Source: Gemmata sp051859125 (GTDB lineage: Bacteria > Planctomycetota > Planctomycetia > Gemmatales > Gemmataceae). From it: a stretch of 64,000 nt of DNA. The translations under genes were made by a program, and so were the position numbers. Each line of letters starts with the position of its first letter. Positions within the stretch are counted from its first letter, which is position 1. The notes under the pieces were generated by a model. The model saw nothing but the letters and a program-made list of their open reading frames with translations, had not been told where the DNA came from and made no database searches. This document shows positions 11,401 to 17,357 of the stretch, piece after piece. Location: NCBI RefSeq assembly GCF_051859125.1, contig NZ_JBHYGG010000291.1:24903-88902 (forward strand), written 5' to 3'.

Positions 11401-11797
11401 CGTCGTTGACCGTTTCCTTCTGGTGGTTGAAACTCAGCCCGAGGTGATTGCGGAGGTACGCGAGGGTCTGCTCGGGGTTCTTGTCGAACGTCAGGAGGAC
11501 GCGGCGGGTCTGGATTTCCGTCAGGCGTGCGGTCTGGTTGTGCCGCGTGTGCCACGGGCCGACGAGGGCATCGATCTTCTCGAACTGGCCGGTGTTCAGG
11601 TAGTGCAGGGCGTGGTAGTAGTAATAATCTTCGGTGCCCGGGATGAGCTGCTTGAGGGCCGTCGTGCGGTCCTTCGCGAGCGCGAAGTCCTCGTTGAAGT
11701 TGATGTCCCCGGCCCGGGTGGGCGTCGGGGTCGCGGCGAGGACGAGCCCGAGGGCGGCCAGTGACGCCCCCGGCAACCAGGCGAAGAGCCGACGCAT
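5423..11797 (-). CDS. giant secreted protein, 2124 aa, function unknown
   Basis: The largest gene of the window. A Sec-type signal peptide is visible (MRRLFAWLPGASLAALGLVL, cleavage likely near TRAGD), so the protein acts outside the cytoplasmic membrane. The first 400 residues look helical. Regions at about 440-1000 show the alternating pattern of repeated beta-sandwich domains, including motifs such as VRVVDERNRPV, which recall macroglobulin-like or carboxypeptidase-regulatory-like domains. A low-complexity Gly/Lys segment lies near 1340-1400. The last 600 residues combine tetratricopeptide-like helices with further beta domains. No CxEQ thioester of alpha-2-macroglobulin is present. A surface or periplasmic scaffold is possible, but that is inference. 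The gene is monocistronic, with both neighbours convergent or divergent. Confidence 0.8.
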   Translation of the reverse strand: MRRLFAWLPGASLAALGLVLAATPTPTRAGDINFNEDFALAKDRTTALKQLIPGTEDYYYYHALHYLNTGQFEKIDALVGPWHTRHNQTARLTEIQTRRVLLTFDKNPEQTLAYLRNHLGLSFNHQKETVNDAVNLPVALDQNLISREALRRTSLTWGNLDNFEDPALDWLAAKDDLGWERRRNLLQRLTRPDVADLPRMVAADLDSTYAGEFGYLGVHKHMTLAQLDELLKLSPGVRNQHAFVTTYLTKLQPGADEDWKRDRKVTLAYLERLGQFTAGLSDVHNPLKAHVGFHRLAFDRAGDVYDKARFVAYLALPRKQGYMCSAINNDRHLNQNPAQLNADYTAVTLMPPVRSDEPLVRSYLKQFFSDDKASTKEFEPYIYDDYLTRLFAETQIELGRGDPEAWASKLSPEAFRALKDRIDIDFAFTNTTDYAADEPVALQLHVKNVPNMLVKVFEVNTGTVYKARPVEIDTDINLDGLVANTERSVKYDDAPFRRVPRKYEFPELNKPGVYVIDFIGAGKSSRALVRKGRLRPLIATGPAGQSVRVVDERNRPVLDASLWLSSAEYRADKDGVITVPFTAEPGRRPVVLSRGDFACLEFIDHRPEGYRLAAGIHVARESLLTQRIAPVLVRAGLFMNDTPVSLKLLEDVKLRVVSVDHSDIPTSAEVPAFQLFEDREAVHEIRVPARLKSLTVTLTARVKNVGTGKHTDLIAAKAFDLNEIERTDKIEDLHLARFASGYAIELLGRSGESRADRMVHVSLKHRDFKRPIDVSLKTDPLGRVALGQLADIATVTARGPEGTAHTWTLSTDAHTFRQVVHAKAGETVTLPYLGVAGVPSREEYALFEVRGSDIRSDRFAAIAVANGRVELRDLPAGDYDLYQKRTGERVRVRMVAGTVEAGFVLGATRHMQLPGLKPVAVESVVADKDNVTIRLRDESKFTRVHVFATRYQPAFSAFADLSRVRDAELGGTVPGHAESVYLTGRNIGDEYRYVLDRRGQKKYPGNMLERPALLLNPWAVRTTETGEQVAQGGDAFGAGGKFDPGRSIPPATPPQSPGWAAPTSGDFANLDFLADAAAVAVNLVPDKDGTITLTRKEVGPHALVHVIAVDPLGTTLRTATLAETPAHFVDLRLRNGLDPARHYTQQKQVSLVAPKEAFAIADVAGSRFQAYDSLAKVYAYYATLSKNPTLTEFGFVLGWPKLKAEEKRALYSQFACHELSFFLSKKDPRFFTEVVKPYLKNKKDKTFLDHYLLGDDVSRYLKPWEYGRLNTVERVLLAARTPGEPDRTARHLTDLLRLIPRNVDKELFVFNVGVDSGGLSSDDAVTEKLKAEVARQEDSKKLSENLHRDRDGSIRGGGAPGEAAPTADSVALALPGMAGGKGGPAATKPEAAKQREAETKAVKEMSDGKRDKEAGVEQFFDGNLDKRQTVRRLYRKLDPTQEWAENNYYKIRIQQQVADLVPVAEFWHDYARHDGKSPFLSRHLGDASRNFTEMMFALAVLDLPFEAGKHDVQFAGGRMTLTPANHLIAFHEEVRPADGPGGQIPILVSENFYRHGDRYREEGGETYDKFVTGEFVVHTVYGCQVVVTNPTSSRQKLSVLLQLPVGAIPVLTGQFTRSVPLDLEPYRTQTLDYFFYFPRAGTFPHFPVHVAKNEQFVAAAQPTTFNVVARATKVDTTSWDHVSQHGTSEEVLAFLNRENVRALNLDKIAFRMKDRPFYEATVRLLAERHLYHPTLYSYGVHHADVPTARQFLMHSDQLAREVGGPIDTPLFTLDPVERGLYEHLEYKPLVNARAHALGNRRQIVNDAFLAQYHGFLKTLTYSNDLDDASLLATVYYLLLQDRVEEAIETFGRVSADKVPTRVQYDYCAAYLEMFKAEPKQARAIATAYQFHPVDRWRNAFAAVVAQVDEIEGRAGKVIDKDDRNQNQGGLAATEPNVELTVTAEGVNLTYQNVDAVRINYYLMDVELLFSSSPFVQRAAGQFSTIKPNATDSVKLPGGRTKHTHPLPAEFQGRNVLVEVTAAGKTRTVSHFASTMTVNTSENYGQLQVTETSGGKAVGKVYVKVYARLHDGSVKFHKDGYTDLRGRFDYSSVNTPERLAIDRFAILVLSEDRGAVIRDVAPPQR

Positions 11798-12032
11798 GCT
11801 AAACCCTCAGAAGGAGTTAAACCCCGTGCGGGAGCCGACGTGTTCGGGGTACACTGCAAAGAAGACGTCACCCGGCAGTAACACGACGTATCGCGAGTGT
11901 AACGAGATTGCCGGCCGGGTGGGGCGATCAGGGACCAGTGCCTGAAAGATTGGCGGGGCCGATGGGTATGGCCTTGCACGAGTTACGGGACGGCGTGTGG
12001 GGTGCCGAGGGGCTCGAACCACGGGGTGCGGG

Positions 12033-13352
12033 ATGACAGCCGTAGAGCAAGAAAAGACCGGGCTGGGCAACTACTTCATCGCGAACTACCCGCAGTTCTC
12101 GTTCTGGAAGAACTCGTTCGCGGCCGACGCCGAGCGCACCTTCAACTCCCCGCCGAAGCCCGGCACGCCGCTCGGGCTGTACCTGCACATCCCGTTCTGC
12201 CGCAAGCGGTGCAAGTTCTGCTACTTCCGCGTCTACACCGACAAGAACGCGAAGGACATCGAGGTCTACCTCGACGCGCTGACGAAGGAGGTCGAGCTCC
12301 TGAGCAAGACGGCGTGCGTCGGCGGCCGGCCGCTCGACTACGTCTACTTCGGCGGCGGCACCCCGTCGTACCTGAGCGCGTCGCAACTCGACGGCCTGAT
12401 GACGAAGCTGCGCGGCATCATGCCGTGGGACCAGGCCCGCGAGGTGACGTTCGAGTGCGAGCCCGGCACGCTCCAGAAGCACAAGCTGGAGATGCTCCGC
12501 AAGCACGGCGTCACGCGGCTGAGCCTCGGCGTCGAGAACTTCAAGCCGGAGATCCTCCAGTTCAACGGCCGCGCTCACCTTGAAGACGAGATCTATCGGG
12601 CGTTCGGCTGGGCGCGCGACCTCGGGTTCCCGCAGATCAACCTCGACCTCATCGCCGGCATGGTCGGCGAGGACTGGGACAACTGGCGGACGTGCATCGC
12701 CAAGACCATCGCGATGGCCCCCGACTGCGTCACGATCTACCAGATGGAGCTGCCCTACAACACGGTGTTCTCCAAGGAACTGAAGGTGATCGGCAACGAC
12801 GAGCCGGCGCTCGCGGTGGCCGACTGGCCGACCAAGCGGGCGTGGACCAAGTACGCCTTCGAGGAACTGGAGAAGGCCGGGTACGCGGTGTCGAGCGCGA
12901 CGACCGTGGTGAAGGACAAGGCGAAGACGAAGTTCGTGTACCGCGAGGCGCTGTGGCGGGGGGCCGACATGTTCGGCACCGGCGTCGCGTCGTTCGGGCA
13001 CGTCAACGGCGTCCACGTCCAGAACGTGGACACCTGGGAGCAGTACATCGAGAAGCTGACCGCGAACGAGTTGCCGCTCGGGCGGGCGTTCCCGACCACC
13101 GAGCGCGACCGGCTCGTCCGCGAGGTCGTGCTGCTGCTGAAGACCGGGCACCTCGACGTCGGCTACTTCCGCGACAAGTACGGCGTGGACGTTCGCGAGG
13201 CGTTCCGCGACGCCCTCGCGAAGCTGGAGCAGGAGGGCTGGCTGTCGGTCCAGGGCGAGAGCATCGACTGCTCCCGCGACGGGCTCATCCAGATCGACCG
13301 CCACCTGCCCGCGTTCTTCGACCCGCAGTACATTAGCTCGCGGTACACATAA
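12033..13352 (+). CDS. HemN/HemW-like radical SAM protein
   Basis: A 439-residue radical SAM enzyme. The cluster-binding motif CxxxCxxC is seen as C56-C60-C63 in IPFCRKRCKFCYF, followed by the glycine motif YFGGGTPSYL that binds S-adenosylmethionine and the FECEPGTL strand. The C-terminal part resembles the HemN accessory domain (LKTGHLDVGYFRDKYGVDV). The family includes coproporphyrinogen dehydrogenase, the haem chaperone HemW and methyltransferases. The TyrPheArg after the last Cys differs from typical HemW and HemN, so the substrate is open. It heads a rightward row with a lipoyl carrier, a ferredoxin-like protein and a terpene cyclase, which makes a role outside haem synthesis likely. ATG 12033 avoids a short Gly/Arg extension. 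Confidence 0.85.
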   Translation: MTAVEQEKTGLGNYFIANYPQFSFWKNSFAADAERTFNSPPKPGTPLGLYLHIPFCRKRCKFCYFRVYTDKNAKDIEVYLDALTKEVELLSKTACVGGRPLDYVYFGGGTPSYLSASQLDGLMTKLRGIMPWDQAREVTFECEPGTLQKHKLEMLRKHGVTRLSLGVENFKPEILQFNGRAHLEDEIYRAFGWARDLGFPQINLDLIAGMVGEDWDNWRTCIAKTIAMAPDCVTIYQMELPYNTVFSKELKVIGNDEPALAVADWPTKRAWTKYAFEELEKAGYAVSSATTVVKDKAKTKFVYREALWRGADMFGTGVASFGHVNGVHVQNVDTWEQYIEKLTANELPLGRAFPTTERDRLVREVVLLLKTGHLDVGYFRDKYGVDVREAFRDALAKLEQEGWLSVQGESIDCSRDGLIQIDRHLPAFFDPQYISSRYT

Positions 13353-13357
13353 CGGGG

Positions 13358-13390
13358 ATTCACCGCAGAGAACGCAGAGACCGCAGAGGA
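13358..13390 (+). repeat. left 33-bp inverted-repeat arm of the GxxExxY cassette
   Basis: It matches the reverse complement of 13798-13830 at all 33 positions. Identity stops at the next base on both sides. Confidence 0.95.
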
Positions 13391-13399
13391 GACCCAGAA

Positions 13400-13789
13400 A
13401 TGAGGGAGAAACTCAATTCGATCTCAGCGGCGGTCATCGATGCGGCGATCGCGGTGCATCGCGAACTCGGCCCCGGGCTCTTGGAGAACGCGTACGAGGC
13501 GTGTCTCGAATACGAATTACTCGACCGCGGATTCCGTGTGGAGCGGCAAAAAGCCCTCCCGGTCGTGTACCGGGGCATTCAGGTCGATTGCGGGTTCCGA
13601 CTCGACCTCGTGGTGAATGATCTGGTCATTGTTGAGTTGAAGTCCGTTGAGCGGTTAGACCCGATCCACGAAGCCCAGGTTCTCACCTACCTGAAGCTGA
13701 CCGGCCTTCACCTCGGGTTGTTGATGAACTTTAACGTCACTCGTGTGGTGGACGGTTTCAAACGACTCGTTCGGAATTTTCCCGCCTGA
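13400..13789 (+). CDS. GxxExxY family protein (PD-(D/E)XK nuclease-like)
   Basis: A 129-residue protein with the family signature GLLENAY at residues 26-32. The strand pairs RLDLVVNDLVIVELKSVE (about 73-90) match the D...ExK core of the PD-(D/E)XK nuclease fold. Members of this family occur in many copies in planctomycetes and related phyla and are often found between repeats. Their biological role is not established. The start ATG lies 10 bases inside the left repeat arm and the stop 9 bases before the right arm, so the gene exactly fills the cassette. Its codon choice is noticeably richer in A/T than that of its neighbours, which fits acquisition from elsewhere. Confidence 0.88.
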   Translation: MREKLNSISAAVIDAAIAVHRELGPGLLENAYEACLEYELLDRGFRVERQKALPVVYRGIQVDCGFRLDLVVNDLVIVELKSVERLDPIHEAQVLTYLKLTGLHLGLLMNFNVTRVVDGFKRLVRNFPA

Positions 13790-13797
13790 CTTCGTTT

Positions 13798-13830
13798 TCC
13801 TCTGCGGTCTCTGCGTTCTCTGCGGTGAAT
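13798..13830 (-). repeat. right 33-bp inverted-repeat arm of the GxxExxY cassette
   Basis: This is the exact inverse of 13358-13390. Its end lies only 5 bases upstream of the GcvH-like start codon, so any native ribosome binding site of that gene has been replaced by repeat sequence. Confidence 0.95.
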
Positions 13831-13835
13831 GTTGA

Positions 13836-14306
13836 ATGCCCGAGCCCCGCACATTCCTGATGGGCAAGCACCCGGCCCCGCTGCCGGGCGACTTGCGCTA
13901 CTGCAAGAACCACATGTGGTGCCGCCCCGGCACCGACGGCCCGCACCTGTTCGGCTTCACGAGCTACGCCGTGCGGCTCATGCAGGACGTGTACTTCCTC
14001 GAGTGGCGCATCGAGCCCGGCCTCGTGACCGCGAAGCAGGAGATCGGGTACATCGAGACGCAGAAGGCCACGTCCGGCCTGTACGCCCCGCTCGAGGGCC
14101 GGATCGTCCGGTTCAACGCCGCGCTGCTCGAAGACCCGGGCACGATCAACGTGGACGGGTACGGAAAGGGCCACCTGTTCGAGTTCCGCGGCGACCTCGC
14201 CGACACGCTCGACGTGGACGCGTACTTCACGCACCTGGAGGCCGGCTGGGACGCCACTCAGCGGATTCTCAAGGGCCAGGTGAATAAGATGTCCGACGAC
14301 GAATGA
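13836..14306 (+). CDS. GcvH-like lipoyl carrier protein
   Basis: A 156-residue protein with the glycine-cleavage H-protein fold. The lipoylation site is seen as IETQKATSGLYAPLEG, with K77 in the place of the modified lysine of GcvH. Family hallmarks HMWCRPG and GFTSYAVRLM precede it. Compared with housekeeping GcvH it has an N-terminal extension and a C-terminal tail of about 25 residues. No glycine-cleavage genes (gcvT, gcvP) are nearby. It sits between a radical SAM enzyme and a ferredoxin-like gene that it overlaps by an ATGA. This suggests a specialised carrier, as described for lipoyl-binding proteins outside glycine cleavage, but a housekeeping role cannot be excluded. Confidence 0.85.
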   Translation: MPEPRTFLMGKHPAPLPGDLRYCKNHMWCRPGTDGPHLFGFTSYAVRLMQDVYFLEWRIEPGLVTAKQEIGYIETQKATSGLYAPLEGRIVRFNAALLEDPGTINVDGYGKGHLFEFRGDLADTLDVDAYFTHLEAGWDATQRILKGQVNKMSDDE

Positions 14307-15370
14307 CCGTTCCCGGAGCGCGTATGGCCCGATCCCGCCTCACCGTCGTCCTGTCGCAAGCGCCCGGCAAGCACCCCGGGAAGCGGTCTCTCGAAGAGAG
14401 CATCGTTGCCGCGCTCATCATGGAGCCCGACCTCGAAGTGTCGGTGGTCCCGAACCTGTACGACCTCGGCCCGGACCACACCGGCCGGCTGTTCCTCGGG
14501 TCGGTGAAGGGCGACATGGTCGTGCTGTCATGGCTGTACCCGCGGGCCGCGTTCTGGCTCCTCGACCGCGACGGCGTGAAGGGCCAGTTCGGCGAAACGA
14601 AGCTCAAGCCGCCGTCCGACGACGACGACGGCGAGGCCGAGACCGACACGCCGGTGGACCGCCCGCCGGCCATCGGGGCGACCGGCGACATCCCCGACCG
14701 GCACATCTACACGCTCGACCTGCGGGACGCGAACAAGCACGAGGCGTTCGTCGCCGAGGTGCGGCGGATCGCGGCGGAGTGCGGAGAGCGCCGGGAGGCG
14801 AAGGCCCGCGAGAGGGCCGCCACGAACACGCCGGTGCTGCAACTCGGGCTGGCGCTCGCGAAGCCGGAGGTGGAGCCGCAGCACGCGGCGTTCGCGCCCG
14901 AGGCGCTGCTCGCGGCGGCCGGCCGGCGGTGGTACCCGGTCATCGACTACAGCCGCTGCACGAACTGCCTCGAGTGCCTCGACTTCTGCCTGTTCGGGGT
15001 GTACGGCGTCGATTCGCTGGAGCGGATCATCACCGAGAACCAGGACCAGTGCAAGAAGGGGTGCCCGGCGTGCTCCCGCGTGTGCCCGCAGCAGGCGATC
15101 ATCTTCCCCGAGTACAAGTTGCCGGCCATCGCCGGGGCCGAGACCGGGGCCCTGGGCGGACTGAAGATCGACCTGAGCCGGCTGTTCGGCGGCGACGTGG
15201 GCGACGCGCTCTCGGCCGCGGTGCAGGAGCGCGACCGCGAGTTGGTGAACGACGGCCGCTCCGCGGTCGGCGCGACCATCGGCATTCCGAAGCGGCAGGA
15301 CAGCAAGCCGCAGGGGCCGAAGGACGACCTCGACAAGCTCGTGGACGACCTCGACAGCTTGGGGCTGTGA
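14303..15370 (+). CDS. ferredoxin-like protein with two 4Fe-4S motifs
   Basis: A 355-residue protein. Eight cysteines fall into two cluster motifs: C219-x2-C222-x2-C225-x3-C229 and C250-x3-C254-x2-C257-x3-C261-Pro. The N-terminal 100 residues form an alpha/beta domain (RLTVVLSQAPG, GDMVVLSWLYPRAAFWLL) that I cannot assign. An acidic linker (about 103-120) and a charged C-terminal tail flank the rest. It probably moves electrons for the neighbouring enzymes. The ATG at 14303 overlaps the stop codon of the GcvH-like gene as ATGA, which points to translational coupling. A second ATG at 14324 is possible. Confidence 0.8.
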   Translation: MTVPGARMARSRLTVVLSQAPGKHPGKRSLEESIVAALIMEPDLEVSVVPNLYDLGPDHTGRLFLGSVKGDMVVLSWLYPRAAFWLLDRDGVKGQFGETKLKPPSDDDDGEAETDTPVDRPPAIGATGDIPDRHIYTLDLRDANKHEAFVAEVRRIAAECGERREAKARERAATNTPVLQLGLALAKPEVEPQHAAFAPEALLAAAGRRWYPVIDYSRCTNCLECLDFCLFGVYGVDSLERIITENQDQCKKGCPACSRVCPQQAIIFPEYKLPAIAGAETGALGGLKIDLSRLFGGDVGDALSAAVQERDRELVNDGRSAVGATIGIPKRQDSKPQGPKDDLDKLVDDLDSLGL

Positions 15371-15371
15371 C

Positions 15372-15498
15372 AGAGCAGAAGAGATTGGCCGCAAAAAAGC
15401 ACAAAAGTCACACAATTGAACGAGATGCAACCTCGGGTTTCATCATGAATTCTCTTTTGTGCACCTTTTGTGCTTTTTTGCGGCCGAGCTTCTGCTCT
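15372..15498. repeat. gene-less inverted-repeat element (MITE-like), about 127 bp
   Basis: The arms at 15372-15407 and 15465-15498 are inverse copies. They share 10 bp (AGAGCAGAAG), then a small unpaired stretch, then 21 bp ending GCAAAAAAGCACAAAAG. The interior is about 57 bases and rich in A/T compared with the genome. The element starts right after the ferredoxin stop codon and contains no gene. It looks like a non-autonomous relative of the word-built palindromes in this window. Confidence 0.8.
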
Positions 15499-15499
15499 T

Positions 15500-15530
15500 A
15501 TCCGTGTTTCATCCGTGCCCATCCGTGGCT
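15500..15530 (+). repeat. triple ATCCGTG word repeat
   Basis: ATCCGTG occurs three times at 10-11 base spacing (15500, 15511, 15521), directly after the preceding inverted-repeat element and 13 bases before the cyclase start codon. It is another short-word repeat type occupying the place of a leader region. Confidence 0.75.
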
Positions 15531-15542
15531 ACTCTTCACTTC

Positions 15543-17357
15543 ATGATCCCCCCCGAACGCCTCCAATCCGCGTACGTCACCGCCCGCGACGCGCTCCTCG
15601 CCGAGCGGGTGCCGGCCGGGCACTGGGTCGGTGAGTTGTCCACGTCGGCGCTCTCGACCGCGACGGCGGTGATGGCGCTGCACCTCGTCAACCCGTTCAC
15701 GCACCGCGAACTCATCGACGCCGGCATGAAGTGGCTCGCCGACCACCAGAACGAGGACGGCGGCTGGGGCGACACGACCAAGAGCCTCTCGAACATCTCC
15801 ACGACGATGCTCGTGCGGGCGGCACTCAAGATGATCGCGATGGACCGGGACTACCCGGCGGCCGTCGAGAGGGTCGAGGCGTACCTGAACGTCCGCGGCG
15901 GGCGGAGACCCGAGCAGCGGGCCGAGGCGATCCGCCGTCGCTACGGCAAGGACCGCACGTTTTCCGTGCCGATCCTGATGACGTGCGCGCTGGCCCGAAT
16001 GGTGCCGTGGAAGGAGGTGCCGCGGCTGCCGTTCGAGGCCGCGGCGCTGCCCCAGAGTTGGTACCGCTTCGCGAAGATGCCGGTCGTGAGTTACGCGCTG
16101 CCGGCGCTCATCGCGATCGGCCAATGCGTCCACTACCACCGCGGCACGCTGAACCCGGTCACGGCTCCGCTGCGGTGGCTCGCGAAGGGGAGAACCCTTC
16201 GGGTTCTCCGGCGGATCCAGCCGACGTCCGGCGGCTACCTCGAAGCGACGCCGCTGACGAGCTTCGTCGTGATGGCGCTGTCGTCGATCCGCCGCCGCCG
16301 CAGTGCGGCCGAGCAGCAGGTGATCGACGAGGGCGTGCGGTTCCTCGTGGAGTCGGTGCGGCCCGACGGGAGCTGGCTGATCGACACGAACCTCGCGACG
16401 TGGGTGACGACGCTCTCGGTGAACGCCCTCGCCGCCGCCGGCGACCTTGACTCGCTCGACACGAAGGAACCGATCCTCGCGTGGCTGCTCGGTCAGCAAT
16501 ACAAGCAGCGCCACCCGTACACCGGAGCCGACCCCGGCGGCTGGGCCTGGACCGACCTCCCCGGCGGCGTGCCCGACTGCGACGACACGCCCGGGGCGAT
16601 GCTGGCGGTTGGTTCGCTCATGGACACTCCACGGGCTCGACAGGAGCCATCTGAAACTGAGCCCATCCAGCGAGGGAACCATTGGGTCAAAGGGTTACAG
16701 AACCGGGATGGTGGGTTCCCGACCTTTTGCCGTGGTTGGGGAACACTTCCCTTCGACCGAAGTGGCGCTGACCTCACAGCCCACGCTTTGCGGGCGATCG
16801 CATTCGCCAATCCAATCTGGTTCAAATTACCCGGGCGAACGGACAAGTCTCTGAGCTATCTCGCAAAGGAGCAACGGCCCGACGGATCGTGGTTGCCGCT
16901 GTGGTTCGGCAACCAGCACGCGAAGGACGACATCAACCCTGTGTACGGCACGGCGCGCGTTCTCGCGGCTTACCGCGATCTCGAGATGAAGGAATCGCCC
17001 GAGTGTCAACGCGGCGTCACTTACCTGATGTCGGTGCAGAACGCCGACGGCGGGTGGGGCGGCGACAAGGACTGTCCGTCGAGCGTCGAGGAGACGGCGC
17101 TGGCGGTCGAGGTGCTGATTGACTTGGCGAGCCGGGAGCGTCAGCGACCGGAGGAACCTTCGCCTGTCGAGCGCGGCGTGACGTGGCTCGTCGAGGCGGT
17201 GGAGTCGGGCCGCTTCCGCGACCCGAGCCCCATCGGGTTCTACTTCGCGAAGCTGTGGTACTTCGAGAAGCTGTACCCGCTCATCTTCACCGTGGCGGCA
17301 CTGGGTCGCGCTCGCCAACAACTCACTTCTTCGGCTCCGGCGGCAGGATCGGCTTGA
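15543..17357 (+). CDS. squalene-hopene-cyclase-like class II terpene cyclase
   Basis: A 604-residue alpha-barrel prenyl cyclase. The DxDD acid motif that protonates the substrate in class II cyclases is present as PDCDDT (D345-D348). QW-type repeats occur at QNEDGGW (70-75), QNRDGGF (386-392), EQRPDGSW (443-450) and QNADGGW (499-505). The length is shorter than the 630-720 residues usual for bacterial squalene-hopene cyclases, so the substrate may be squalene or another prenyl chain. No hpnC/D/E genes are in the window. ATG 15543 is chosen because upstream in-frame sequence is repeat DNA. The coding region carries two in-frame repeat tracts and a stretch of foreign-looking codon usage (about 16617-16877). 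Its 3' end overlaps the convergent ThuA-like gene by 35 bases. Confidence 0.85.
   Translation: MIPPERLQSAYVTARDALLAERVPAGHWVGELSTSALSTATAVMALHLVNPFTHRELIDAGMKWLADHQNEDGGWGDTTKSLSNISTTMLVRAALKMIAMDRDYPAAVERVEAYLNVRGGRRPEQRAEAIRRRYGKDRTFSVPILMTCALARMVPWKEVPRLPFEAAALPQSWYRFAKMPVVSYALPALIAIGQCVHYHRGTLNPVTAPLRWLAKGRTLRVLRRIQPTSGGYLEATPLTSFVVMALSSIRRRRSAAEQQVIDEGVRFLVESVRPDGSWLIDTNLATWVTTLSVNALAAAGDLDSLDTKEPILAWLLGQQYKQRHPYTGADPGGWAWTDLPGGVPDCDDTPGAMLAVGSLMDTPRARQEPSETEPIQRGNHWVKGLQNRDGGFPTFCRGWGTLPFDRSGADLTAHALRAIAFANPIWFKLPGRTDKSLSYLAKEQRPDGSWLPLWFGNQHAKDDINPVYGTARVLAAYRDLEMKESPECQRGVTYLMSVQNADGGWGGDKDCPSSVEETALAVEVLIDLASRERQRPEEPSPVERGVTWLVEAVESGRFRDPSPIGFYFAKLWYFEKLYPLIFTVAALGRARQQLTSSAPAAGSA
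16189..16209 (+). repeat. palindrome inside the cyclase gene
   Basis: A perfect 9-bp stem GGAGAACCC / GGGTTCTCC with a TTC loop lies in frame and encodes part of KGRTLRVLRR (residues 215-224). Its form resembles an inserted small palindromic repeat rather than ordinary coding sequence. Confidence 0.6.
17121..17153 (+). repeat. 33-bp dispersed repeat inside the cyclase gene
   Basis: These 33 bases are identical to 47899-47931, which is non-coding. Here they are read in frame as DLASRERQRPE (residues 527-537), between two helices of the cyclase. Confidence 0.85.

Larger units (their letters stand above)
13358..13830. mobile_element. 473-bp inverted-repeat cassette carrying a GxxExxY gene
   Basis: The element is bounded by perfect 33-bp inverted repeats (13358-13390 and 13798-13830) and holds one gene. 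Each arm is itself built of a 9-base word, roughly CCGCAGAGA/ACGCAGAGA, repeated three times. The element starts 5 bases after the radical SAM stop codon and ends 5 bases before the start of the GcvH-like gene, so removing it would leave a normal operon gap of about 10 bases. The inside is less GC-rich than its surroundings. No target-site duplication was found. Insertion is inferred; the arms are seen directly. Confidence 0.75.

Noticed and set aside
7220..11764. A 1514-codon open frame on the strand opposite the giant secreted protein
   Set aside because: Its translation is a Val/Arg/Leu/Gly-rich string without folds, as expected for the antisense of a GC-rich gene. The opposite strand has a signal peptide and normal codon bias.
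12033..13352. Naming the radical SAM gene hemN or hemW
   Set aside because: The residues around the cluster motif differ from both and the neighbours point to another pathway, so only the superfamily level is supported.
13358..13830. A CRISPR-like array, because of repeated CGCAGAG words
   Set aside because: The words are tandem without unique spacers, and the two blocks are inverse rather than direct copies.
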